From positions 12,984,001 to 13,048,000 of the forward strand of contig NC_059393.1 in NCBI RefSeq assembly GCF_019703515.2: a stretch of DNA of 64,000 bases, given 5' to 3'. Numbering within the stretch: the stretch's first letter is position 1; each line of letters opens with the position of its first letter. This DNA comes from Myxocyprinus asiaticus. Taxonomy: Eukaryota; Chordata; Actinopteri; Cypriniformes; Catostomidae. Below are positions 1 to 26,019 of this stretch, piece by piece. The notes under the pieces are model-generated. The model was not told where the DNA came from. It made no database searches and worked only from the letters and a program-made list of their open reading frames with translations. Both the position numbers and the translations under genes were made by a program.

Positions 1-28
1 CTCAATTAACAAATTGAACACTCCTTAC

Positions 29-1831
29 TTGCAGATGATGTCCATGGCAGCCTTTACTTTCTCTTTATCTTTATTAAAAGTGTGAACCATCATAATGGAG
101 GCCTCCATTGCATCCTCTGAAAACCGCTGCGAAGAAAAAAAAAACATCTTTATTAAAAAAGGAACATGCCTTGAATATTTTGTCTATAGAAATTAATCTC
201 ACCATCAGAATGGCCTCCTTGATGTGTGACTCTCTCTCGCTCTTTGTTAAGGTTTTTCCAGTGAGAGGACAGATGAAATACACTCCCGACACGGAGAAAC
301 AAGACGGGTCCTTCTGTGGAACACCGGTGCCCTTGAAAAGGTACATGTTTGGATGAGCTATGCCTTTTAATGCTGGGCCACCACCACCACAAATAAAAAT
401 GTGGGACTTGCCTCGACATCTGCATCCTTTTGACCAGCCGCTGTGGCAGCTGCCTCTGCTTCAAGCTCTCGCCTTACTGAAATACAAAAGAAATAGGTAA
501 CTTCATTTTGAATTCAAACACTGGTGCCAACACAGGGCAAGTGGCTATGCATATATGTGCATGCGTTACCCTGGTTCCTTATTACATCCTGTGAGGTTTG
601 CACTTTCGGCCGGTGCTGTTGCTCAATCCTGGCCAGAGCGGCAGCCCCCGCCCTCTGTGCACCCTCAGTGGGTGCGTTTCTGGGCGCTGAACGAGCAGCC
701 TGTGGGGCCTGATATTTGGAGCTGTTTAAAAACAAGTTGTCACCTACACATATTTGTGGTTGTAGTTGTTGTTGCAATCAATAACATCAGTGCAAGCTTC
801 AGCATTAAGGTGGAAACCACTCCCATGTGACAAACACAAGAGCTTTACTAAGCCTGTTACTTTCTGAGTAATTATAGAGATAAGGTTAAGCTCCCAGCTT
901 AAAGGGATAGTTCACCCAAAAATGAACATTCTCTCATATATAACACAAATATTTCAGCTCTGTAGGCCCATCCAATGCAAGTGAATGGTGACCAAGCTCC
1001 AAAAAGCACAAAGGCAGCACAAAAGTAATCCAAGTTATGCTGGCTTTATATGCTTTTCAGAGCTTCAAAGTTTTGACACACATTCACCTGCATTTTATGG
1101 ACCTACAGAGCTGAAATATTCTTCTAAAAATCTTAATTTGTGTTCAGCAGATGAAAGAAAGTCATACACATCTGGGATGGCATGAGGGTGAGTAAATCAT
1201 GAGAGGATTTTCATTTTTGGGTGAACTATTCCTTCAACTTCTCAGATGAAAACAATGCCATGGTTAAAAAATCTTTACAATCTTGATTCATGTCAAGCAT
1301 TTAGCACATTCTGTGCATGCTGTTAGACCTGTCAATTTAACATCCCATCTGGCTTGAAATGCAATCAGAACTCATACATGTATAAATGCAGTCTGTCCAC
1401 ATTTCTGTTAAACATTACAATAAACTCACTATATTCAATGAATACATGATGCAAATGTCAAGCAGGTCTGAAAACATGACACTAGATTGGACTTTTACCA
1501 TCTAGAAAGCAGGCCTGATAAAGATTACATCTTGTGTCGTGTATTAATAACCAGGTGAAAAGTTATTTAGAATGACAGAAGCAACCCAGCTGATTTCCAG
1601 TGGGGGGAAAGTCAGTGTTTATCATTCAATAATAAGACGAAATGCGAATCAATGCGTCGAAATGCAGCATGATGCAGCAGTCTAAATGTTGTCTGATGTT
1701 CAGAGTAGTTGCCATACCACATATCTCGTTAAACAGCTGATCATTTACCTTGTCTCTTCTGTAAGTTTCTTTCCTGGCCCTGCCGTCTTGAATTTTATAT
1801 CCTTCTTGATGTCCTCGAAGAACTTCTTCAT
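29..1831 (-). CDS. ubxn6: UBX domain-containing protein 6 (5' half, five coding exons)
   Basis: UBXN6/UBXD1 is a cytosolic cofactor of the p97/VCP ATPase that acts in endolysosomal sorting and damaged-lysosome clearance (family knowledge). Minus-strand coding exons read 1831-1749, 721-570, 476-412, 313-203 and 126-29; lengths 83, 152, 65, 111 and 98 keep one frame for 169 codons plus two bases. The start is the ATG at 1831, giving MKKFFEDIKKDIKFKTAGPG, the conserved N-terminus. Exon 2 has the VIM-like p97-binding helix (GAAALARIEQQ) and TSQDVIRNQ. Exon 4 reads SGVYFICPLTGKTLTKSERE, and exon 5 (ASIMMVHTFNKDKEKVKAAM) enters the PUB domain. The rest of PUB and the UBX domain lie beyond the left edge. 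The intron between exons 3 and 4 is only 98 bp and appears to use a GC donor. The exon 4 acceptor (after position 314) is the least certain boundary. Confidence 0.9.
901..1235. repeat. Fold-back MITE-like repeat in ubxn6 intron 1
   Basis: The left end reads AAAGGGATAGTTCACCCAAA and the right end is its inverted copy (TTTTTGGGTGAACTATTCCTT), with inner matching blocks such as the pair around 970 and 1160. Copies with the same end lie at 19510 and 54579. The end sequence is very common in cyprinid genomes (recalled, not searched). It is a non-autonomous DNA element with no coding capacity. Confidence 0.75.
1236..1748. other. Remainder of ubxn6 intron 1, nothing recognised
   Basis: This AT-rich intron sequence shows no open frame with protein-like composition and no recognisable repeat end. 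It ends at the GT donor of ubxn6 exon 1, read on the minus strand. Confidence 0.5.
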
Positions 1832-2100
1832 TCTTAGCTAATGACACAACAAAATATGTAAAGTAATGTGCAGGTTTTAATGAAAAATAAGTTGCTTTTA
1901 ATTATTAATAACTGTCACACTACCGCCCAAGCGATGTGTTTACAACAGGATGTGGGCAGGTCTGCACCGGAAATGACTGACGGCCGCTTTCGAAACACTG
2001 CTTCATAAAGCTTCGAAGCCTTTACGAATCATTTGATTCGGACCAAAGCTTCGGAGCGCGTATCAAACTGGCTAAGTCACGTTTTTTAATTTTAAATTTT
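1832..2100 (-). promoter_or_regulatory. Upstream region of ubxn6
   Basis: This segment lies immediately 5' of the ubxn6 start codon and should hold its 5' UTR and core promoter (inference from position). It contains GCTTCGAAGC-type palindromic words at about 2010-2060. These recur near 8610-8690 and look repeat-derived. No TATA box at a convincing distance was identified. Confidence 0.35.
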
Positions 2101-2523
2101 TTTATTTAATTTTTTTATTTATTGCTTACAAGGATGTACATACGTTACAAAAACATAAGAAACATACAACGCCAAAAGATTACATGAGGAGAGAGAAAAT
2201 ATATATAACAAAAGAATCACTGTAAAAAATGTCTGTAATTTTAAAAATGATTAAAAAAAATCTTTTTTTTTTAAAAAGTTAAGAGTATTAACTGTAAAAA
2301 AATAAATAAATAAATAAATACAGTACGTTTTTAAATAGATTTTAAAAGACAATAAAGTAGTTTTTACAATAAAATGTTTTAAAAATTACATTTTTAAGAG
2401 GTAAAAAGTATGATTTTCCTGTATATTTAATGGTAAAAAAAATTACATTGTTTAACAAGAGAGTACATGTACTTTTTACAGTAAATTATTGTTAAAATTA
2501 CAGTAAAAAATAATATATTATTT

Positions 2524-2556
<33 letters not shown>
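2101..2556. repeat. AT-rich repeat with TTACAGTAAA-like words and a (TA)n tract
   Basis: Low-complexity AT-rich DNA with repeated TTTTACAGTAAA/TTACTGTAAA-like words. It ends in a TA dinucleotide run at about 2527-2556, into which the Tc1 element at 2557 inserted. The same word family resumes at 4380-4570 on the far side of that element, so the two flanks are probably one interrupted older repeat. Confidence 0.6.
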
Positions 2557-2559
<3 letters not shown>

Positions 2560-4111
2560 GTGCATCTCAATAAATTAGAATGTCGTGGAAAAGTTCATTT
2601 ATTTCAGTAATTCAACTCAAATTGTGAAACTCGTGTATTAAATAAATTCAATGCACACAGACTGAAGTAGTTTAAGTCTTTGGTTCTTTTAATTGTGATG
2701 ATTTTGGCTCACATTTAACAAAAACCCACCAATTCACTATCTCAAAAAATTAGAATATGGTGACATGCCAATCAGCTAATCAACTCAAAACACCTGCAAA
2801 GATTTCCTGAGCCTTCAAAATGGTCTCTCAGTTTGGTTCACTAGGCTACACAATCATGGGGAAGACTGCTGATCTGACAGTTGTCCAGAAGACAATCATT
2901 GACACCCTTCACAAGGAGGGTAAGCCACAAACATTCATTGCCAAAGAAGCTGGCTGTTCACAGAGTGCTGTATCCAAGCATGTTAACAGAAAGTTGAGTG
3001 GAAGGAAAAAGTATGGAAGAAAAAGATGCACAACCAACCGAGAGAACCGCAGCCTTATGAGGATTGTCAAGCAAAATCGATTCAAGAATTTGGGTGAACT
3101 TCACAAGGAATGGACTGAGGCTGGGGTCAAGGCATCAAGAGCCACCACACACAGACGTGTCAAGGAATTTGGCTACAGTTGTCGTATTCCTCTTGTTAAG
3201 CCACTCCTGAACCACAGACAACGTCAGAGGCGTCTTACCTGGGCTAAGGAGAAGAAGAACTGGACTGTTGCCCAGTGGTCCAAAGTCCTCTTTTCAGATG
3301 AGAGCAAGTTTTGTATTTCATTTGGAAACCAAGGTCCTAGAGTCTGGAGGAAGGGTGGAGAAGCTCATAGCCCAAGTTGCTTGAAGTCCAGTGTTAAGTT
3401 TCCACAGTCTGGGATGATTTGGGGTGCAATGTCATCTGCTGGTGTTGGTCCATTGTGTTTTTTGAAAACCAAAGTCACTGCACCCATTTACCAAGAACTT
3501 TTGGAGCACTTCATGCTTCCTTCTGCTGACCAGCTTTTTAAAGATGCTGATTTCATTTTCCAGCAGGATTTGGCACCTGCCCACACTGCCAAAAGCACCA
3601 AATGTTGGTTAAATGACCATGGTGTTGGTGTGCTTGACTGGCCAGCAAACTCACCAGACCTGAACTCCATAGAGAATCTATGGGGTATTGTAAAAATGCA
3701 GATGAGCTGAAGACCACTTTCAAAGAAACCTGGGCTTCCATACCACCTCAGCAGTGCCACAAACTGATCACCTCCATGCCACGCCAAATTGAGGCAGTAA
3801 TTAAAGCAAAAGGAGCCCCTACCAAGTATTGAGTACATATACAGTAAATGAACATACTTTCCAGAAGGCCAACAATTCACTAAAAATGTTTTTTTTATTG
3901 GTCTTATGATGTATTCTAATTTTTTGAGATAGTGAATTGGTGGGTTTTTGTTAAATGTGAGCCAAAATCATCACAATTAAAAGAACCAAAGACTTAAACT
4001 ACTTCAGTCTGTGTGCATTCATTTATTTAATACACGAGTTTCACAATTTGAGTTGAATTACTGAAATAAATGAACTTTTCCATGACATTCTAATCTATTG
4101 AGATGCACCTG
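2557..4111 (+). mobile_element. Tc1/mariner transposon, copy 1, both ends intact
   Basis: The element starts CAGGTGCATCTCAATAAATT and ends with the inverted CACCTG, flanked on both sides by TA, the Tc1 target. The inverted repeats are long, about 200 bp each (2557-2758 and 3912-4111). They enclose a transposase frame on the plus strand. A close relative in opposite orientation lies at 56451-58036. Both sit in (TA)n microsatellites. Confidence 0.93.
2820..3832 (+). pseudogene. Tc1 transposase, frameshifted near the C-terminus
   Basis: DDE transposase that would cut and paste the surrounding element. The open frame 2820-3710 carries an HTH DNA-binding region ([18 protein letters not shown] through [18 protein letters not shown]). 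The catalytic Asp are in FSDESKF and [12 protein letters not shown], and the Glu is in SPDLNSIENLWG (DD34E pattern). Compared with copy 2, 28 bases are missing at about 3691, just after ENLWGIV. This shifts the frame, and the protein stops five residues later instead of at the TGA at 3830. The lost tail follows the catalytic residues. The real start may be the internal [12 protein letters not shown] methionine at about 2856. Confidence 0.9.
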
Positions 4112-4570
4112 TATATATATATATATATTTTTATATATATATATAATCGGGCGTTCCCACAATTCCCTGCATGACCCATCATATTTCATTATATTTTATG
4201 GGAATAGTTATGTTTCTTCTTATTTTTAATATCAGTACATACATTGGGGTTAATGTAGTTTAGTCATTATTTTAATTTCACATGTGTTACCCTGAAGGTA
4301 TTTAGTGTTTGTGTGAGTGTCTCTACATGTTTATTGGTCATTGCTCCTGGAAGAGCCACTATTGGTGAATTTCATGTCATCATGTGCTCTTCTGTAATTT
4401 TTACGGTGATTAACAATACCTTATAAAGTAAAAAGCAGATTTTTACAGTTTCAGAAGGTTAATATCAAGTTTATGATGTTTGTTTTACTGTAAATTACAA
4501 CAGTTTTAATCTGTACAATTTACAGGTTGTTCTGTAAAGTTGTTTACATGTTTACTGTATTTTTTACATA
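4112..4570. other. Flank of Tc1 copy 1, AT-rich, no gene
   Basis: TA-rich tract (4112-4145) followed by non-coding DNA with ACAGTAAA/TTTACTGTAA words at 4380-4560, which resemble the left flank of the Tc1 insertion. No coding signal was seen. Confidence 0.5.
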
Positions 4571-4594
4571 ATTATTCTGACAACCACAGCTGCC

Positions 4595-4599
<5 letters not shown>

Positions 4600-4625
<26 letters not shown>

Positions 4626-5770
4626 GTAAAAACAACAGGATTTTTTTAAAAGTGTAAATATGCAAAGAAAAGAAAACATACATGGGAGAAGTCGCAGATT
4701 AATCTTCCATAAGGAAACATAAAACAAATGTACAGAGACAAATACAAGTCTTGAAAAATAGAGGTATGAGGTCATAGTACATTACAAGTTGGAACCTAAA
4801 TTCAAGCATGCATTCCACGTTTTGATGGCTTTTTTGCTGGAAGAAGTGGACAGGGTTTTAATGTAAAATCCTACATCTTTTTGGAAACGAGAAAAAAATA
4901 CATACTTTACACTTATGAAGTACTTAGCAAGAAAAATAATTAAGTTACATAAAAAAATAGACCTCTTCATATTGTTTATCAAAAATAATAAACCCAAACA
5001 ATACATTCTCAAAAAAAAGTTGAAAGTCTTTATGGATGGAATCTATAATGAATTGAGATATACCTTGCCAAAATATCTTTGTGTCATCACAGTACCAAAA
5101 GAGATGAAAAAGAGTCTCAGACTGTGTATCACAAAAAGTGCAGTTCACATCAATGTTCATTTGAAAATCTTGACACAATAAAAGATTTAACTGGATAGTA
5201 TCGATGAAGAAGTTTAAAAGAAACCTCTTTCACTTCATTTACTAACAGATATTTGTTAGGAAGTGTACAAACCTTTTTCCACACAATATTTTTTTACAGA
5301 TCTATTCCAAGTTACTATTACATGTAGCCTGGAAACACAATCATTTTGGAAAAAATCTCGAATATGTCTATTATTTTTCATATTAGGAAGGTTAAAACAA
5401 AGTTTACCTACTGGTGTGTCAGCTGGATCTGGTGGAGTTATATATGAACAAGATGAATAAAAGGGCTTATGACCTTTAAATAACATAATGACCCCAGTTG
5501 GAATAGCATCAAACACAATAAAAAACTCTTTGGGGGTGATAGGGATTTATAATGAAATAGAAATTCTTGATATGTGAACAGATGATCATCCTTATTGAAT
5601 AATTGGCTCACAAGATTAATACCATTTCTAAACCACTTTTCAAAAAACAAGGACTTACGCTTGTAACAAATATCCTTATTATTCCAGATGAAATAACTAG
5701 TTGGAGAATAATTGTGCTTGAAAACAATAGATAATGCTAAAAGAGCCTGCTTGTGAAAATTAGACAGAGC
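4600..5770 (-). mobile_element. L1/Tx1-like LINE 3' end, decayed (fragment A)
   Basis: A poly-T run at 4600-4626 is the poly-A tail of a minus-strand insertion. Minus-strand reading gives broken pieces of a LINE ORF2 C-terminus: FFEKWFRNGINLVSQLF (about 5640), FDAIPTGVIMLFK (about 5510) and a zinc-binding CTFCDTQSETLFHLFWYC motif (about 5130-5080). The pieces align in order with fragment B at 8709-9773. Several frameshifts show it is dead. The 5' end is truncated where the fold-back element begins; no target-site duplication was found. Confidence 0.8.
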
Positions 5771-5771
5771 A

Positions 5772-6087
5772 ATTCACGCTAGCGCCATCTTTGATTTTTA
5801 ATGGGAATGAAAATGAGGTTGTGAGGGATAGACTTACCATCTCTTCAATGGCATGAACGGTATAAAGCTGTATAAAGCTCCTAAATCACATCTGATTTTC
5901 CACAACTCATGTTGTCTGGAGTTCTTTGTGTACTGAATGTTCTGGGACAGATAGTTTATCAATGTTTTGTCTGTGGAACGATCCAAAAACACTTTAAACT
6001 GCAGTACAGCCCATTGAAGAGATAAGTCTATCCCTCACAGCCTCTTTGTCATTCCCATTAAAAAACAAAGATGGCGCTAGCGTGAAT
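5772..6087. mobile_element. Fold-back MITE with about 75-bp arms
   Basis: The left arm starts ATTCACGCTAGCGCCATCTT at 5772. Its inverted copy ends at 6087 (AAGATGGCGCTAGCGTGAAT). The arms match for about 75 bp with few differences, including GGGATAGACTTA and its inverse. There is no coding sequence between them. It abuts the truncated 5' end of LINE fragment A. Confidence 0.8.
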
Positions 6088-6599
6088 AAGAAGCTATTTG
6101 TATTTTAGTAAAGATAATAATTACAAATAGTATTTAATTGACAGTTAGGATACGGTAAATGTGATAAATTATTTACAATATTCAGGGCTCTACCGTGCAA
6201 GCGTTTTACCCGCATTTGTGAGTGAAAATTACTGCTTGCGAATGCAGAAATTTATTTGAGCGCATGCCGTGAGTAACAGCTGATCCAGGGGCGTAGTTTA
6301 CAGGGGGGATGGGGGGAGGTAACCCCCCCAGTAATCAAAACAAGCAAGTACAACCCCAATATTTATACCATGATCAATGGAAACATGTAGATGCTTCACG
6401 CTGCAACCCCCCCAATGTTCAAGCCAAATTTACGCACTTGAGCTGATCTAACGCCCAAAGTTATGAACGTATTATTGCAGCCTACTATTAGAATTAAAAT
6501 ACTTTTAAAAGATGCATTAAAAGCGCCTTTTTTCACTCTCACACGGCTGTGAGCACTGTCCTCTCCCTCTCTTTCTTTCATGCGCATGCAGAGGTCGAG

Positions 6600-7700
6600 G
6601 GAGAGATATACCCATGGAGCTATAAAATACCTGGAGAGAGCTATCCGTTAGCATCCCCATCAAACTCGCTAACTTTCCATCAATATCTTTATCTTTAATA
6701 TACTCCCATCACTAAATCCTACCAATTAAACCTGTGCTTTCCAGGAACCTAAACACTACTGATTTTTTCCCCCTTCCCGTTTCTGGATCTAACAATTTTT
6801 TTAATGTTATTTCTTGTTCTCCTTTCCTCCTCATCTCCTCCACAACAGTTCTCTTTCCTCACTATACTTCCTACAATACATAATGACATGTTCTACTGTT
6901 TCTCAGACTCCACACCATTCACAAAGTCCAGTAGGATGCTTCGATATTAACTGCATACTGTTATTAAATCCAGTATGCCCCAATCTCAATCTTGATATTA
7001 TATTTTCTTCTCTCCTGCTCCTCCCAGAGTTCCTTCCCCTCCCCACTACTGACTGTATTGTGTATAGATGTCTCCCCTTAGTTTCTGTATCCCAATATTG
7101 ATGCCATCTCTGATATATCTTCTTTTTTTTATTAAAGACTTGATTTCTGACCTACCATGTGAGATCTCCATTTCCACTGTATTCCCTTCCATTGCTTGTT
7201 TAGCCAATCTATCATCCTCCTCAATCCCTTTCACTCCCACATGTGCAGGGACCCACACTAACTGTACCTTCACTCTTAACTGCTGTAATGAATATAAAAG
7301 ATGAAGAATTTCCAATATAATATCTTGCCTTGTTTCAGATTGCCTAACATCAAGAATTGACCAGAGCAGAACTTGAGTCTGAGCATATTACTGCGTGTTG
7401 TATATTAATCTCACTTATCCATTGTATTGCTATCATTATTGCCATAAATTCACCAGTATACACTGATAACTAATCAGATATCCGTATCTTCTTTACAATT
7501 TTCAACTTTGGAATGGTAAATGCAATCCCGACTTGTCCACTATTTGGATTCTTTGATGCATCTGTGAATATGAGTGTATTATTTCCAATCATACTATTAA
7601 TAATTTGTAAAAGGTTTATCTGAGAAGACGTCTTTGTCATGTATGAAGAATCTTTTTTTAATGAATTCTGTAGTCATTTTTAATGCATGCATGCTCTGTT
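6600..7700 (-). pseudogene. RNase H-bearing LINE relic (I/Nimb-like)
   Basis: Minus-strand translation recovers an RNase HI domain. FTDASKNPNSGQVGIAF (about 7580) carries the first Asp, VYTGEFMAIMIAI (about 7460) the Glu and CSDSSSAL (about 7370) the next Asp. VWVPAHVGVKGIEEDDRLAK (about 7280-7200) is the conserved C-terminal HVG-type motif. Downstream, a degraded C-W-C...EH zinc-binding tail follows to about 6830. Frameshifts and in-frame stops interrupt it. RNase H next to a LINE-type tail points to an I-group retrotransposon; the exact clade is uncertain. Confidence 0.75.
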
Positions 7701-7719
7701 GTGATACATTACCAGTTGT

Positions 7720-7784
7720 GTCAACCTGAACACCGACTGTGCCAATAAGGCTTTAATAAATAAATAATGCTAAGCGCACACACG

Positions 7785-7828
<44 letters not shown>

Positions 7829-8690
7829 GTGTAACCCTGAATCAGTGTTAAGTGTAGACTGTAACTGCTCTCAAGTCAATTCGGCAATAACTTAGGTCTA
7901 TAAAATCACACTGATTCAAACAAGAGTTTCTGATTTTAATTCAGTCATTTTAATTTCCTTGTTGATCACCTTGAGCTGTGTTCCCAAAGGACAGAAAATC
8001 AAAATGTTGTGTTTGTGAGACAGAAATTAAAGAGAGACATAGAGATTTCTTGACATTTAAAGAGATTTGTTTGTTTTACAAAAAGTGAATTTGGAATTTC
8101 AACTACTGTACATGATAACGCACCTTCACTTTCTTTTTTATTATTTAGTACACCCACTTTTCCAACAGCAGGAATTCTGCGTAGAGTCATGGGTAACGCA
8201 CTTGACATAGTCTTTTAAGCACTTGATGTGTGAGTACTGACTGATTAAAACCTATTACAATAAGGTTTCTTTTTCAAATGTTTATTGCTCAATCTGTCAA
8301 AGCTAAAATATTTTTTTTTTAAATGTTTATACAAAACAAAGGGTTGTTTTAGAATAATATATATATATATAGTTTGGTATTTATTAAAATAAAATAATAA
8401 TAATAAAAATGCCAACTTATATAAGAAGGTCATCATATTCTGCAAATATTTAGATCTGTTTATTCCAGGATATTGTAGACAACCTTGAAAAATATATGAT
8501 AAAAACAGCCCAGTTAATGAATGTTAAAGCATTGAGTCACTGTAGCTGCTATTGACTAGAGTGTTCTGATTGCATTTACACGCCTGTGACCAGCAGATGT
8601 CCTCAGCGTGCGGCATTTCGAGCGCTTCGAAACAGTGAATCATTTTGCGAAGCAATTGGTTCAATTGACTCGAAGTTTCGGAAAGCTTCG
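7720..8690. other. Intergenic stretch with (CA)n microsatellite
   Basis: A GC-then-CA dinucleotide run lies at about 7779-7822 and a short TA run at about 8359-8372. GCTTCGAAGC-like palindromic words near 8610-8690 resemble those upstream of ubxn6. No convincing gene was seen; the short open frames have no recognisable domain. Confidence 0.5.
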
Positions 8691-8705
8691 TTTCTGCCAT
8701 GACTA

Positions 8706-8708
<3 letters not shown>

Positions 8709-8740
<32 letters not shown>

Positions 8741-9773
8741 AATGCTTTATTGATTCAATGCCACAAGAACAAGAGGTATTACATATCCACATAATCAAAT
8801 TAACATTAGCTGCCAGAGAGAGAGAAAAAATAAAGGAAGAAAATTACATAAATTTCAATGCTTTCAGAGCATTACATGTTTTCAGTGCTTTTTTGTTTTT
8901 TGTTTGTTCCAAGAGGTTTACATATAATTTAAAGTCATTTATAAAATGTGCAAAATTTGGTTTACATTGAGCCCACTTCTTTTTATGTATATGGAATTTT
9001 CCTAACAAAATAAACAAATGTATAATATGTTGTTCTTTACAATTCAAATTTTATTTTTCTGTATAAAAAAGTACATCAGATATACAAATTTCTATCATAC
9101 ACTCCATTTTTCTTTTAATATAAAATTCCAAATCCTTCCAAAATAATCTTGAGTAAAGACAATGAAAAAAAAGATGCAAAATAGTTTCTTTTTCTTGACC
9201 ACAAAAATCACAGGAATATGAAATATTAAGCTTAAATCTTTCCAAAACATGCTTAGCAGGATAAATTCTATGAAGTATTTTGTAAGACACTTCCTTAACT
9301 TTGTTATTAATACAAAACTTATTTGGCAGTTTCCATGCTTTAACCCAAGAGATATTACCGAATAAAGAAGACCAAAAAAATCTTGCTGCCGGTAAGGACA
9401 CAGAACAAAGAGCATTCCTTATAAACTTATTGCTACACTGTTGTTTTAAAACATCAACATTTTCAATGAAAATGTTTCCACAAAGATTAATCATGCTGAT
9501 TTCTTCTGAGTTACAGTTTTTCAAAAGTAACATCACACTCTTTGGAATTGCGTCAAAAACAATAGCAAATTCTCTTGGTTTAACTGGTAATTGAAATTTC
9601 TGAAGAAATTCAGTATATGACAACAAGTACCCATGGGAATTAACTAACTGTCTTACTAAAAGAATACCTTCCTTGAACCAAGTATGATAGAATAAAGATT
9701 TGTTTTTAAATAATATGTCCTTGTTATTCCATATGAAATAGTTGTGGGGTGAAAAATTGTGCTTATACACCAA
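8709..9773 (-). mobile_element. L1/Tx1-like LINE 3' end with 17-bp target-site duplication (fragment B)
   Basis: The insertion is flanked by perfect 17-bp direct repeats, TTCTGCCATGACTACCC, at 8692-8708 and 9774-9790. The poly-T at 8709-8736 is the minus-strand poly-A tail. It encodes the C-terminal part of ORF2: FFIWNNKDILFKNKSL-type linker, FDAIPKSVMLLLK, and the RT-associated zinc finger CDFCGQEKETILHLFFHC. It is 5'-truncated, as expected for incomplete target-primed reverse transcription. The frame is open over 263 codons, but the first 20 or so come from genomic flank, so that protein is a chimera and not a gene. Confidence 0.9.
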
Positions 9774-9893
9774 TTCTGCCATGACTACCCGGAATATCAT
9801 CATCAAGCGATTGTGACGTAAAATATCGACTTTTAGCGGCATCGAGCGGAGGGGAGTGCAATTACAATCAATTAAAGCTCAAATTACAGAATG

Positions 9894-10371
9894 TGTGGCA
9901 TAATGTTGATTACCACAAAAATTATTTTCTACTCGTTCCTCCTGGTCTCTCTAATTATTATTATATATTTTTTTTAAATCGAGTTTACAGTGAGGCACTT
10001 ACAATGGAAGTGAATGGGGCCAATTTTTGGAGGGTTTAAAGACAGAAATGTGACACTTATAATTTTATAAAAGCACTTACATTAATTCTTCTGTTGAAAC
10101 TTGTGTATTATTTGAGCCGTAAAGTTGTATAAATCTTGCAGACTACTGTTCTGTTCGGATGAACTTCTAGCTATTTGTCACCAACGTTAACACGCATATT
10201 GTTTGTTTTATGTCTATACTTTTGCAACAGTGAATATTTTAACATTTTCGGATTGGCCCCCCATTCACTTCCGTTGTAAGTGCCTCACTGTAACCCAGAT
10301 TTTTAGCTTTTTATAAAGAAAAGGAGGAACGAGTCGAAATGAATTTTCGTGTGAATCAACATTATGCCACA
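9894..10371. mobile_element. Fold-back MITE with about 130-bp arms
   Basis: The left arm begins TGTGGCATAATGTTGATT at 9894 and the right arm ends with its inverse at 10371. Inner matching blocks include CTCGTTCCTCC against GGAGGAACGAG, and GCACTTACAATGGAAGTGAA against its inverse near 10260. It is non-coding and lies between ubxn6 and hdgfl2. Confidence 0.82.
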
Positions 10372-10379
10372 AATGAATT

Positions 10380-10928
10380 CTATTAAACCCCGAATATACC
10401 TTTAATTTTAATGTGACAATTGTAATACTAGTTTTTAAATACAAATTGTGAGGGTACAATTATTGTTTTAGAATTAAATTACTTAAAAACAGATTTCCAT
10501 GAGAATTATGAAATAGTTTTTCAGTCCTCCCAATGCGTTGGCCCATCGTTGTTTTATTCGCAAGATTTGCATTAATACCACATGTTAAGTGTCCAGAATG
10601 AAGATATAAGTCATTTTAAAAATTGTCATTTCATAATCAGGTCAACGCGAATGTAATTACAATACTTTTAAATTGAAGTCTTTAGCGGCGTACACATTGT
10701 ACATTTATATTGGTAGACAGAAAGAGTGACAGCCCATCCCTCCAATTGTCGACCTCAGGGGGAGGGACTTCCGCTGACAGAATTGGAATTGGCGGAAACT
10801 ACTTCAGAAACCAACCGTCTATCCTCGCGTGCTGTGCTCGAAGCAGGTCTCACATTCGGCCTTAAAAACGGACCGCAGACGGACACAAACCAGCAGAACG
10901 AGGAAGCGGTGCATAGAGCGACGTTAAG
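10380..10928 (+). promoter_or_regulatory. hdgfl2 promoter and 5' UTR region
   Basis: Base composition turns CpG-rich from about 10720 up to the hdgfl2 start codon, unlike the AT-rich flank. An ETS-type ACTTCCG word lies at 10767-10773. No TATA box is apparent, as expected of a broadly expressed gene. The short frame at 10726-10974 overlaps the true start out of frame and is not a gene. The transcription start cannot be placed from sequence alone. Confidence 0.5.
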
Positions 10929-25601
<14,673 letters not shown>

Positions 25602-26010
25602 ATGGTGAATTGCTGTCAGTGATACATGAACTCTGGACTGCATCCCTCTTTTAAACTTACAAACACATTCTGGCTTCCTTCATTTGTGTTGCTTTTTGTC
25701 TGCCCATTTTTGTCAGCTACATGAGTTATGTGACATGAACATTGTTAGCACTTTTTAATTAAAGATGTTATGAGTCTGACAGGCACCTTAATATAATGTT
25801 TGATGTGGTGGAAATGATTCTGCACTGACAACATTTGTTCAATCGAGGGAGAAAGTTTTATTTTAGAACCACACAGACGTGAAGGGGAAAACATCAAAGC
25901 CCAAAAGGATTTCAGGACTGCTTGTACTATGAAGCTGCCTTTTTATGAGTGAAACTTTTTTCTTTTTTTTTCTTTTGTTTTTGTATGAAAAATGAAAATG
26001 TAAAAAAAAA
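25602..26010 (+). other. hdgfl2 3' UTR with poly-A signal
   Basis: Follows the TGA at 25599-25601. An ATTAAA signal variant lies at 25758-25763, and an A-rich run follows at about 26001-26016. Either could mark a 3' end; ATTAAA with a cleavage site near 25790 is the more standard reading. Confidence 0.5.
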
Positions 26011-26019
26011 AAAAAAAAG

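Noticed and set aside
7999..8208. 69-codon minus-strand frame between ubxn6 and hdgfl2
   Set aside because: No recognisable domain, and the surrounding sequence is repeat-rich.
9051..9842. 263-codon minus-strand gene
   Set aside because: It is a LINE ORF2 tail; its first codons lie in the host target-site duplication and flank.
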